A stretch of 64,000 bases of DNA from Nymphaea colorata (lineage: Eukaryota > Streptophyta > Magnoliopsida > Nymphaeales > Nymphaeaceae), in the NCBI RefSeq assembly GCF_008831285.2, contig NC_045139.1, forward strand, positions 19,078,354-19,142,353. Reading direction: 5' to 3'. The position numbers were made by a program, and so were the translations under genes. The notes under the pieces are model-generated. The model ran no database searches. It saw nothing but the letters and a program-made list of their open reading frames with translations, and had not been told where the DNA came from. Positions 26,301 to 36,858 of this stretch are shown here, piece by piece. The first letter of the stretch is position 1. Each line of letters starts with the position of its first letter.

Positions 26301-26991
26301 CTTTACTCTTCTATAACAAAAAACCGTATCCGATCTCATCTTTGACTCACCAAGCAGGGGCAACTAACAAGTCGCTCTTATTCTCAAAAGCTCCAGGAGT
26401 CGGACTTGATACCAACAAGCGTGTCAGACAAAGATGACAAGCCGCAAGTCCAATCAATAAATGCACTAAGCCACTAACCACTATGTACCACCACGCTCAA
26501 AACGGTTTCTCATGTGGGTGGATGAATTAAAGCCACCTCTCTGTCACCAAGTTGACAAGACGTCATAAGTTGACAGCCCCGCAGCACACGAACGTCGACA
26601 AACTGACAGAACATCGTGATTGTACAACCCAAAAACTCGAAGCTAGTTGTTCTTCCTGATCGGAAAACGAGAGTGTGGATTCTTTAACCTATTGCTAAGT
26701 CCAACCAACATGGTAAACTAGATCGTTTTTGCCACATTTTTACGAAAATAGAAGTATCATGGCAACGCAAAAGTTCTGAAATGGAAAAGGAAATGCCAGT
26801 GAAATACATAAAAAGGGAGAGATCAGAGACTCAATCAGAAGACGAAAGAAGCTGAAGATTATAATCAGAAACACAGGCAAAGGCTGTAAAGCATTCGATC
26901 CGCAGCACAAAGAAACGAAGGTTCCAACTTGTTACCGGAAGTGAACATGGAGCAGAGAATGGGAGAGATCGTTCCCTTCTTCCATTCGCAT
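20357..26991 (-). CDS. DUF3537 seven-pass membrane protein (plant gustatory-receptor-like, GRL)
   Basis: Seven exons on the minus strand: 26991-26936, 26085-25914, 24672-24514, 24330-24103, 23994-23764, 20811-20574 and 20484-20357. All junctions are GT-AG with matching phases and sum to 1212 nt (403 residues plus stop), close to the usual family length. The start is MRMEEGNDLSHSLLHVHF. Family landmarks appear in order: TM1 (CTMAVLLIFVIPVLRLIFV), TM2 ending in the KHGTKGILFL motif (compare KYGLRRFLFL), LFLPLLCAYVAHKLWLY, the helix after SRRFRFFLAM, a WIFCLRSASRIAHLHRR block, and the C-terminal helix YGFVLDRFFVHTSIGALA. DUF3537 proteins are plant relatives of the insect gustatory/odorant receptor fold; their function in plants is not established. 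Exon 2 joins exon 3 directly because that gives the family's spacing between TM1 and the KxG motif. Two other open stretches in that intron were left out. Confidence 0.82.
20812..23763 (-). other. Long fifth intron of the DUF3537 gene
   Basis: A 2.95-kb AT-rich intron between in-frame exons. It holds an open stretch at 22409-22723 on the minus strand without domain similarity. No transposon ends were recognised. Confidence 0.7.
24673..25913 (-). other. Second intron of the DUF3537 gene
   Basis: 1.24 kb. It contains two minus-strand open stretches with plausible splice acceptors (near 25292 and 24897), but including either would add residues that break the family spacing, so both are treated as intronic. 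A short C-rich homopolymer run lies at about 25743-25757. Confidence 0.6.
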
Positions 26992-27229
26992 CCTGCAAAG
27001 CGTCCGCAGGAGATAGAAAGGACCAACCAATTTCAATTGAAGGCTTCAGCCAAAGGAAGGATGGCCTGCTGGCATTATCGGGCGCGAACCAACGGACAAC
27101 TGGGCAGATGGTAGGCCTTGATTTTCGGTCGCAGGACCCACAAGACCTTCCCCTTCTTGACCACCGATTGGATCCCAGAGAAGGAGAGAGCGCTGGCGCA
27201 CGGGCATATCCCTCCTTTTCATATACTTG

Positions 27230-27265
27230 TCACACACACACACACACTCTCTCTCTCTCTCTCTC
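27230..27265. repeat. (CA)n-(CT)n compound microsatellite
   Basis: Uninterrupted CA repeats switch to CT repeats, upstream of the DUF3537 gene start. Other simple repeats occur at 28018-28036 (GA) and 30035-30065 (CT then CA). Confidence 0.9.
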
Positions 27266-29464
27266 CGTGAACCTTTCTTTCTTTTTGTGCTGTTATCTTT
27301 CCTGTTTCGGGTGCAGACTGGTTGTTAAATGTCACAGGCAGGAACACAACGGACAAACGGGCATATATTTTATAAAAAAGATTTTTTTCTGCGAATGGTT
27401 CTCAATTATTAGCTACCCATGAAATCCCATCATTGCTTCTCTCATTTTTGTTGAAATCCATCCACAGTTTTAATGCCATCAATCCTCTCCGTCAACGACT
27501 CCGATAACATATAAGTTAATGGCTGAACTGATCCTGCTTAAAAAGAAAACCAAAAATCACCGCCAACCATGCAAGTCTCTTTCTCTCCTTAATTATAACA
27601 CAAAACCTCCATGAATCCTTGCAGAAGCTTGGATCAATGCACACGCGTAGCGTCCAGCCAAAGCAGCAAGGATCTAGGCTTTCCGAGTCAAAGACAATCG
27701 TCTTTTTTTTTCCTTGAAGAAACTAACAAACACAATCTTGCGTCATGAAAGCTGCCATATAGGTTTTTATTTTTTGTGAAAAAAAGAAAAGAAAACATCG
27801 TCGTGCTTGTTTAAGTTATTATAAGTTTGAAAATAGATCAAACTGTCACCCATTGAACCACATTGCCTTGGATACTTAGAGGTATCTTTCATCTGAACCG
27901 ACAGTATTTTTTCTTTATTATCAATGTATTGTCATCTCTGACAAAACAAACGCTTGCCGGCTAGCAGACGTGATGTCAATTATCGTCACTGTCAAATACA
28001 TAAATATATAAAAGGTAAGAGAGAGAGAGAGAGAGAAATATATAGTAAAAAAGATGAATGCCAAACTGGAGAACCATCTTGGACCACTTCTTTGATAAAC
28101 ACATTCATGTTGCTTAATGGCAATGTCATTGTTGATTCGGGAGCCGCCTATACATGTGAAATATGTGCAAGTCATCAATATTTATATTTCTTGTTGATAT
28201 CTTAATATAAATCAGTTATTGTTAAAACGTTTTGCACATGTTTCCTGTATGCACTGTAATGCACATTGTAGACGCTAGTTTTACTTTTCAAATAATGTGA
28301 ATTTATTTTAATTTAATGTATAAACAAGATTTGAAAATCAAAGATTTCTTAGAGTTCATCGGAAACATGAAAGGAATGAAATTTTATGTTGATATTTAAG
28401 TTTCCAGACGCGGACTGCATGTCCATGAACCATGACTGTTTTTTCCGGAAGCACTATAAAAAATTTAGGCTTTGGTGGAGATCCATGATTATGAGTCATC
28501 AATTTAGTAAACACTTTATAATGAGTACTATGTAAATTAAGTTTTATTAAATATCACTGTTAATATCCACCTTTCTAAAAGTATATATGTATATATATAT
28601 AACGAGATTGAATTGTGACTTTAGTTTTTTATAGTCACCTGGTCATTTAATTAGAGTTGTTCGATCCAACATGAAAGATGATTACAGGAAAAATAAAGAG
28701 AAAAGGTGATTGGTATTTTCTTTGTTTGGTATTAGCTCATTCATTCTTTCAACCATCCATCTACTTTCATATGAACGACCTTGGTCAGATGGTTGTATTG
28801 AATCTAAATTGTTAGAGTTATAATTCACTCACTTTATATATATATATAGATAGATATCAAAAGAGAGAGAGAGTCCACGTTACTGTCAATCCTGTCTATT
28901 TAGTGGTTGTTACTCGTTCAAACTTATACAAGAAAATTTAGCAAAAGGTTAGCTGTTACATATAAGAATCTTCCAAAATGGCATAAAGTTAGAAAGGAAA
29001 AAGAATTTATCTCTTTCTTGGCTCATAAGGATAGTTGGACCAAAGCACCATTCAAAGTTCCAAAAGGAGGCTTGATAAAGCATTTGAATTTCAGAGCGGC
29101 TTTCAGAAACTATATAATTTTAAGAAAACTTTCAAATATATATTTGAAGTTGGTCACTGCATCGAACCACAACAGATTCATTAATATTATTGGAGGAAGT
29201 CCACCAAACTGATTTAGATACAGCCCCACAAGATTTCTTTATTTTTATATTTGATATTCTAGAAAATATGTTCATTTATATATTTAGTGCTCCTTAGCCA
29301 GGACTGGAGCCAAAATAATATGGTTAAGGAGCACCAGTTATAAGAGTTTACGTTTTGAATTGGAACCAATATGTAAACGAGAAAAAATAACCTTAAATAT
29401 CAATATTAGAATAAACATTTTGGTTGGTTTATATGCGCAACTGCGACATGGTGCCCACACATAT

Positions 29465-29868
29465 GGGTGAACAATGAGTTGAGCTACTCGAGCTCGACTC
29501 ATTAAAGCTCGGCTCGTGAATGAGTTTGATCCGAGTCATTTGCTTAACGAGTTGAGCTTGAGTTCATGAGTCGACTCGTTCAAACAATCGAGTTGAGTTC
29601 GAGCTCAACACGTAACTGCCGAGTCAAGCTCAAGTCTTAATCGAGTTTGTCGAGCCTTAATCAAGTCGATATATTCAAACAAGTTTACAAGTTTGTCAAG
29701 CTTTAATCGAGTTGAGCTTGAGCTCAACACGTAACGATGAATATCAATTCTATTCAAATGAGTTTGTCGAGTCTTAATCGAGTCGAACTCGAGCTGCTTC
29801 CGTCGAGCTATTCTCGAGCTCGAGCTGATTGAACTCAGGCTCGACTTGGCTCGTGTTCACCCCTACCT
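29465..29868. repeat. Dispersed ACTCGAG/GAGCTCGAG repeat, largest copy
   Basis: About 400 bp built from GAGCTCGACTC, GAGTTGAGCTTGAG, TCGAGTTGAG and GTCGAGCCTTAATCGAGT units. Internal near-duplications (for example GAGCTCAACACGTAAC twice) point to tandem growth. It belongs to the family seen at 12.5, 33.8 and 48.1 kb. Confidence 0.6.
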
Positions 29869-30656
29869 ACGCATGCCTCCATTCCTGCCCTCAGCCTAAA
29901 ATTCCTAGCTCCGCCATTCTTTGAGACTCCCATACAATGTTCAAGATAAGAAACCATTTTTAGGGTTCGGGATCTCTTGGCACTCGTCTAACCTGCTGTA
30001 CTTAGTAGGAAGACGCTAGTCATTTGCTCATTATGCTCTCTCTCTCTCTCTCTCACACACACACATCAACTTTCATAAAAAGAATAAGCAAAGGGTCCAT
30101 GTTATTTGTTGGTTGGAAATAACTCATGATCATTTCCCTTAATAACAGGGAATGACTAATGTAAGTCCAAGAAAATGGTTGAGGCTCTGTGTATTCATCA
30201 TCAGTGGGCCTAGCCAATACATCATGCTATAATTATTTCATGACAAATCTAGTGAAGAAGAAGTGACAAGTTTCTGTGCTGGGGGCCCTCTGTCCCTTTA
30301 CTGTGTGCTCGTTTGGCTCCCCATGTGAGTGAAAGCGCCAATACATTGATCCCTCTCAGATGTAGTTTCAAGTTAAAGAATGCACATCAACTTATGAGGT
30401 AAAAGTGAAACCCCATCTAAGCGCTGCACTTCTTTTAGTGGTCAGATTTATTGTCTTGTCCTCCCTAAGTTTAATTTGAAAAGGTTGAGTACTGGGCCTT
30501 GGTGGAGAAAATAAAATCTAATTAAGAATGCGATTAAATTTTGGTAAGTAAACGTGCATGCAACTTAAGATTCGGTCTCAAACGTGACAAGGGTTCGGCC
30601 AATCTACGTGTAGGGTGATTATTTATGTCACAGATCCAATAATTTGAGGTCCGACG

Positions 30657-31170
30657 TATATATATATATATATAGTGGTGAAATTTGGTGTTTGATTACT
30701 TTGTGGGCCCTACATTAGCTTCAGGTGTAAATGGCATCCGATCGGATTCATATTCAGTTTGATTCGGATCAGATTCATTTTTGGACAAATATGTTCTATC
30801 TAATGTTATTAAAATTTAGAAATTAGCAAAACGTTCAAAATTTGGATTTGGATTCAGATGTAAATATAAAAATGGATTCATATCGAATTAGAATTGTAAA
30901 ATCTGATTCGGATATGACTTTTCTTTCTTCAAATTTGAATCTGAATATGCAAATATCCGAAAAAGCGTATATGATTAAGGGATATATCCATCATTTCCGG
31001 ATCTCACGTCCTCCTTTTTTTTTAATGTAGTGGTGAAATTTGACGTCCTTTTTTTTTTTACATAATGGTGAAATTCAGTGTTTGTTTACTTTGCGGGCCC
31101 TACATAAAGAGGTGAAATTTGGTGTCCTTTTTTTACATTGGTAGTGAAATTGAGTGTTTGTTTACTATCA
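30657..31170. repeat. Direct GTGGTGAAATTTGGTGTTTG units interrupted by a 300-bp family copy (copy B)
   Basis: A (TA)n run at about 30657-30675 precedes a unit containing TGGTGAAATTTGGTGTTTG and GGGCCCTACAT. After about 340 bp of a copy of the 300-bp element (from GGCATCCGATCGGATTC near 30733 to about 31000), similar units recur at about 31030, 31065-31105 and 31141. This suggests an insertion into a short direct-repeat array. Confidence 0.45.
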
Positions 31171-31989
31171 TATCAGCTTTAGATCAAACACATCAGAAAA
31201 TTGTTAGCTAGTGCCTAGTTGTGCTTTCATTTGATTAAAAAAAATCAAGTTGTAACATGAATGAGACACAGAGGAGGTGTTTCATTTCTTTGGAGTTTAG
31301 ATATATAAATAGGATGCGATGCAGATTTGTTGATACGATCAGAGATGCATACTAAAATGTATAGTTCATCAAACTAAGGAACTCAAGGCACACTTGAGAA
31401 CCCCATTATTATTTTTTGGTAACATATAAGATTAGAGTGGAAAAGTTTTCATATTAAATCTATGAATTTCATATAGTTTGACAGTTGGAATATTCTCTGA
31501 ATGCACCACGACTACGGTAGATTCATAAAACATTATACCTAGGTGTATATACATCTATTTAAATCTTTGGGAAAAAATTATAGAATACTGTGTTCTATTT
31601 GCCAAACAACCTCTTATGCATAGATATATGAAATTTAGAATTTTGCGCGCACAGATTTGGAGATTAATGTGAATGTATATAATACTTTATATGCTGTTTA
31701 ATAACAAATTAACCATATATTATCATAGACCAATTAAAAACTATGTGATTTTGTAAATGATCAAGATGGTATCAATATCAGATTTTATAATTATCCTAAA
31801 ATGGACTGCTTTGACATTCAAATATGATCTAAAGTCCATAGTCACACAAAAAAGCGCGACAAAAAAAAAGTGTGCAATAATGCCGTTTAAAAAAAACGCA
31901 AAATGAAAAAGAAAATTTTCTCTCTCTTTTTTTTAAAAAAAAAAATCAGCATTTTTTTATGTTTTTAAATGCCAGGCTGCTTGTTTCAA

Positions 31990-32530
31990 TTTTCTAACTT
32001 TATAAATATCCTAATATAGACGGCTACAACAATATTCTTGACTTGCAAAATATAATCTAATTAGTCACAAAACAAATGCGATTAAAAAGTTCGTCAATAA
32101 CATGAAAAATAAGGCGGTGAGAAAAAAATGGCAAAAAATACCGTTTAAAAAATGTGAAAACACAAATAAACATGTTTTTAGTGTTTTTCTCTTTTTCTTT
32201 TTTCTTTTTTTATTTTAGGCTTTTTTCATGTTAAACACCTCGTTTCAATTTTTTAATTTTTATTGTTGTTTATGTACGTCTCCTTTAATGTAATCAATAT
32301 TTTCATATTTTTAATTTTTTTTCAATTTTTAGGGGTTTAAATTTTTTAAAATATTACTATATTTGTATTTTTTTATTTTTTAAATCCCGCCATATTGTGC
32401 CCAAAAAAATATCGTAAACACGGAAAATAATATTTATGACTATGACCTAAACATTATATTTTCATGATTAATTATTTAATATCCATCTTTAAAATTATAT
32501 TTTTTAAAGAAATCTTTCTTTATGACCAAA
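31990..32530. repeat. AT-rich dispersed repeat, long version
   Basis: Starts near a GACGGCTACAACAATATTC block and ends near TCATGATTAATTATTTAAT followed by a TTTTTAAAGAAATC block. Both end blocks are found again, close together, at 46.99-47.11 kb. The middle contains homopolymer-rich AAAATACCGTTTAAAAAATG-type sequence. No coding frame. Confidence 0.45.
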
Positions 32531-33324
32531 TGTGACAACTCGGTTACATCTTGGTATACGCAAACCATTCATTTTAAAATTATTTCTGTTGGTGCTAAGT
32601 CCACATCAGAAAGTATGTGGACGACCATTGAATGATCAAGTGCTGCACACTTGAAAGTTGCCTTTTCAGTTTTCATTTAATAAGAAATGCTTGTTGGATT
32701 GGAATTATTGAATTGGAATTAGTATATGAAAACATATGCATGCTTCTCTATCAGATTTTGTGGCATTTAACGCCTCTATCCACCACCGCCTCTTGTTATT
32801 TCGACTCATTTGGCATTCGAGTCGTCTGTCATTTTTGTGGTGTTCTTTGGTTAGTGGGTCTCTCTCTCTCGTGCCATTGCTTTTACCTGACTTTTTTTTG
32901 TAAGTCACATCAATACTTTTAACTGCCTGCTTTGACCTTAGTTTAGCTAACCAATGTCTCTTTTGTTGTACAACGGTCACATATTTACATTTTTTTTTGT
33001 TCTTGTCCTTTTTTCCATCATATGATTTCATTTGCTTGGTTGTCCTATCACAACCAGGTGCATCCAAAATTGAGTCGTTTTGGCTTGTCGATTGAATGTC
33101 CTTGACTCACTAGGGTTCATCTGTTCATCTCCTTCATTAATTCGGTTAGCTAAGCTCACATTTCTTCATTAGCTTGGTGGCAAAATATGGGCTGCGTTTG
33201 GAGCTACGCGACCGAACTATGCCCAAAAGAGGTCCCATTCAGTTCGTTTGGCTCTATCCTGAACTTTGGAAAAAATAAGGAAACAAGTTTAAGTTATATT
33301 TATTAGGAGAAAATTATATCAGAT

Positions 33325-33618
33325 TAATAAATGACATCCGATTAGATTCAGATTCAGATATATATAATATCCATTCAGATTCAGATTTTGATTGGATTAA
33401 GTTTTAAGTAAATATCCTATGTTCAATGCTCATATGTTTCGATACTCAGACGAATTCATATTCAAATATGAATGTAAAAATCTAATTCGGATCAAATTAG
33501 GATTGTGAAATCAAATTTTCTTCATTTGTATTCAAATCCAATTTTGAATATGTGAAACTCTGAAAAAACGGCTATAGTTAACCGTATATTTGATTTGAAT
33601 CCGATCCATTGACATCCC
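33325..33618. mobile_element. About 290-bp inverted-repeat element family, copy C
   Basis: Runs from GACATCCGATTAGATTCAG to TGAATCCGATCCATTGACAT. Its right end matches those of copies A and D. The interior shares ATTCAAATATGAATGTAAAA and AATCTAATTCGGATCAAATT with copy B. Non-coding. Confidence 0.5.
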
Positions 33619-33799
33619 CATCTTCACACCTACCTATATATGGCTCCACCACAGGGCCCTTTCAGTTTTGGACCACAAATTCATAATTTTCACAAAGTAA
33701 TACAGATTCGAGATCCCTAGCTGAAATCAAAAGCACGATGGGTTGCTGACCAAATGTGACCACTCCTTTACACCTTCATATATGCAAACCATTCATATT

Positions 33800-33925
33800 T
33801 TATTAAGTCGAGCTCGAGCCCACCTTGCAAGCTCCAGCCAAGCTCGAGCTGATCCATGTGTGAGTCCACCCTAGCCAAGCTCGAGCTGGCCCAACTCAAG
33901 CTTGACCCTTCGTAGGTACATCCCT
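33800..33925. repeat. Short copy of the GAGCTCGAG dispersed repeat
   Basis: Contains GTCGAGCTCGAGCCCACC, CCAAGCTCGAGCTGATCC and CCAAGCTCGAGCTGGCCCA in close succession. Same family as at 12.5, 29.5 and 48.1 kb. Confidence 0.5.
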
Positions 33926-34990
33926 ACATGCAGGCATAAAAAAGAACGGCAAATTGTTTTGTTCGATGAATCAATTTGAATGATTTGATTTTGGTATATT
34001 GGAGTTTTGTGGATTATCTTGATTAACAAATAGGGGTGGAGCCAGAAAACTTTAACAAATGGGCACTAGTCATATAATTTTAGACTTTTAAGGGGCACTT
34101 CTATATAAATTCAAAAAAATAGCCATAAAATTTCAATGTAAAAATAACCATTTTCTGTGTGCTTGAGTGGGCAATTGCCCACACTATGCCCACACCTCCT
34201 TTCGCCCTTGTTAACAAGTTTTTGTTGTTCTTGATTTTGATTTACTAGGTTCTTGCTATGCATGTTGTAGTGGTATTTATATAATGTTTTCTTGCATGAG
34301 CTTTGTATTAAAAACAACAGAGAAAATAAGTTAAGTGAAACCAACAAACAAAGTGTTTTTTTTTTTTTTAATCAAAAGATAAACAGAAGAAACAAAACAA
34401 ATTGCACAGCATGCAAACGCCAACATACAAAACAGAAATAATACAAGCCAAACATCCAATGTACAAAGAAAACAAAATCAAGCAAAAAGAACTTGATGTT
34501 TTGTTCCTAAAATCCTTCAAATAATGAATAGAGAATTCCGCGAACAAGATAGACATAACAATAGTTTCGTGGACAGGACCCCGTGTTCATTTTGTGCATT
34601 TTGTCTAGAAGATCGTTATCAAACGGCCTCAATCTCTGCATCAAACACATTATTAGGAGTAGTTTGGCAACAATAATAGTAGTAAGTTATGTGATATGTC
34701 TCTATTCTTGGACAAATTCATATAATTAAAGAGCGAACAAGATTCACGTTTTTTAGTTCTAAAGTGAAAAAAAAAGATATAAAACCAACGCTGATATGAA
34801 ACTATAGATGGTTTCGATCCTAAATTCGTGGATCTCTTATCATATCAGATGCTTCTATTTGCAAACATGTTTCCTTAGGTTAATATCGCACATGAAAATA
34901 AAGTTTTAAAATCAAAAGACTTTTTGAAAATATGCGAGCCGTCAAATTGGAGAACGTTGAACAGCTCCCGCCCTCCTGCACACAGACGCA

Positions 34991-35400
34991 CAGGCAGACG
35001 GACAGAGACGGCGACGATGATGGCGGAGAGGGCGTGGGACATGCTGCCGGCGGCGGCGCTAGTCACCATCTTCAGGACCGATTCATCGGTGGCCCTCCGG
35101 TGTGCCGGTCGTGGAGCGATGCCTCAAGAAACCCTCGCTGCTGGGAGTCGATGCTCGCCGAGGGAATGTGCCCCGCGCTCCACTTCATCAACCACAATGA
35201 CTACGACGTTGTTTTCCCGCCTGAGAATCTCTCTGTCCGGGGTATCGAGCGGTCCGGCGGTGGCGCTACCACTCTCTACCTCTCACCTCCCGCCCCGTTT
35301 ACGTCGTCGACGATGACAATCTCTTCTTCACTGCTGAGAGGTTCTTTGACTTCCTCGTTCGTCAATCTCCCTGGTATCGGGTTGTGAATTATTTGGCCAT
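34991..35400 (+). pseudogene. F-box/LRR protein, decayed N-terminal part
   Basis: GC-rich island in AT-rich DNA. A frame starting at the ATGs near 35016 reads MMAERAWDMLPAAALVTIF, a normal F-box beginning. After one shift the sequence continues with VCRSWSDASRNPRCWESML, the classic second half of an F-box. A further shift gives a frame with DDDNLFFTAERFF, like the first LRR of SKIP19/FBL-type proteins, ending at a potential donor GAG|GTAACG near 35409. At least two frameshifts break it. Active members are substrate receptors of SCF ubiquitin ligases. It may be the 5' part of the same gene whose LRR part lies at 41.1-46.6 kb, or an independent decayed copy. Confidence 0.6.
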
Positions 35401-35489
35401 CATTTTTGAGGTAACGATGGTCCACTTTAATTCAGTTGGATATAGAGAAAATTTTAACATGTAATCAATAAATCAGGTCAAATTCGGTT

Positions 35490-36172
35490 GTAAGGCATCT
35501 GGTCAGATTTGGATTCAGGTTCAATTTTAAATAAATATCTGATTAGATGCTAAGGATCACTGTTGATGAATGTTCAATGCTCCTCTTGAAGTAAAAAACG
35601 AAGTCTTTCAATGCTTCAAGTTCTTGAAATGCTCCAGCTCGATTCCCGTGAAGAAAAGCGTTAAATGCTTCCTATTTAGAGCTCTAGCTCAATTCACGTC
35701 AACCAAGAGGAAATCTCAAAAAGATGGTTAGAGAAACGAGGGCCAGCTACAGAAATCAACATTACTCTTTGGGGAATAGGTGTTCATTTAGACATTGCAC
35801 TCGATTTTGCAACGGCACATGAAAATATTTCCTATATAATCCTATTTCCTATTTCTTGTAATATGCATAGTAAAAAGGGAGCAACCGGGTGACATGAATG
35901 GTAGGCATTTCTCTTTCCTTAAATTGCGATTTTTCCTATACTAGTGTTCATAGATTTTGAAAATCGACTGCATCATAATGTGGATTGAACTTCCGTTCAA
36001 ATTCAGTCTCCAATTCAAAAGTTGGATTAGGACATGATTCAGTTGTGAAAAAATGGTTTGGATACGGTATACATATATACATGTTCTATTTGCATTGGAA
36101 TAGTAAATATCTGAAAAACTGAGTATCAAAAAAAGGTATACTGAATTCAAATCGGATCCATTGACATCCACA
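35490..36172. mobile_element. Copy D of the 300-bp element family, interrupted
   Basis: The left part (GGTCAGATTTGGATTCAGG to about 35590) and right part (about 35985 to GGATCCATTGACATCC near 36170) match the two halves of copy C. About 400 bp of unrelated sequence lies between them, so another sequence has been inserted into an older copy or the copy has been rearranged. Confidence 0.4.
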
Positions 36173-36601
36173 CAGACCTACAAAAATGTTTATTTCTATA
36201 TTGATGTCTTAGAACTATTTTTTCATTCAAGGATTGGTGCCTCATAAAAATCTAAAATTTAAATGTTAATGCCCCTCAGCTAGGAATTTTTTTGCACTTC
36301 CTTTGCCTCTAGAATAACAGTGAAACTCTTTGGATGTCTATTATTTGTCTCAAATTGTTACAACGAAGAAAGAAAACCACCAACGTTCAAAACAACATGA
36401 ATTCAAATTCTTGGCATAAGTACAAGGGGAAACAAAGGTGGGGTTTGAACTCAAGGGGTCACCGCCCTACCGACACCATTTGAAATTTGAATGAACCCCA
36501 CCCTTCTTCCGTCGCCTGCTTCACTCCTCCCACCCTCTCTGGAGCCCGCAGGTTTGTTGCGGCCGGTCCTCTCTGGAGCTGTCACGCCCCACGCACGCCA
36601 G

Positions 36602-36832
36602 GTTAGCTCTTCCTCCTCCTTCTTGAGAAAACCTTCTCCTTTAAATTTGTTTCTTCTCTTTCAGCCAAACCCCGTGATGCCCAAAAGTTATTTCCCTTGC
36701 TTTTGGCTCGAAATCGACCTGAAATTGACCAAAACCCTGACTATCGATTTTGATACTTGTGGGGAAACTTTGGGCAGTTCTGTATGTGGTAGTTTTGCTT
36801 TCTCTTTTGCTCCGGTTTTCAAGTTTCCGCAG
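36602..36832 (+). other. Probable intron in the 5' leader of the SINE-like gene
   Basis: A donor CCAG|GTTAGC and an acceptor TTTCCGCAG|GTTCTG flank 231 bp just upstream of the start codon at 36859. The region before it is C/T-rich, like a plant leader. Inferred from splice signals only. Confidence 0.4.
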
Positions 36833-36858
36833 GTTCTGCTATTTCATTGAATCGCAAC

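Larger units (their letters stand above)
26992..34990. other. Repeat-rich intergenic region
   Basis: The part just beyond 26991 is the leader and promoter side of the DUF3537 gene. The rest has no supported gene. It holds microsatellites, the ACTCGAG repeat, two copies of the 300-bp element family and AT-rich repeats listed separately. Small open frames such as 28907-29212 and 32705-33067 show no domain. Confidence 0.55.

Noticed and set aside
28907..29212. Lys-rich 101-codon plus-strand frame
   Set aside because: AT-rich composition, no domain, no splice or promoter context.
30000..30070. Regularly spaced repeats that might suggest a CRISPR-like array
   Set aside because: Simple CT/CA microsatellite; no spacers, and the genome is eukaryotic.
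32705..33067. Lys/Arg-rich 120-codon minus-strand frame
   Set aside because: Contains homopolymer-derived Lys runs and lies in repeat-rich DNA; no recognised domain.
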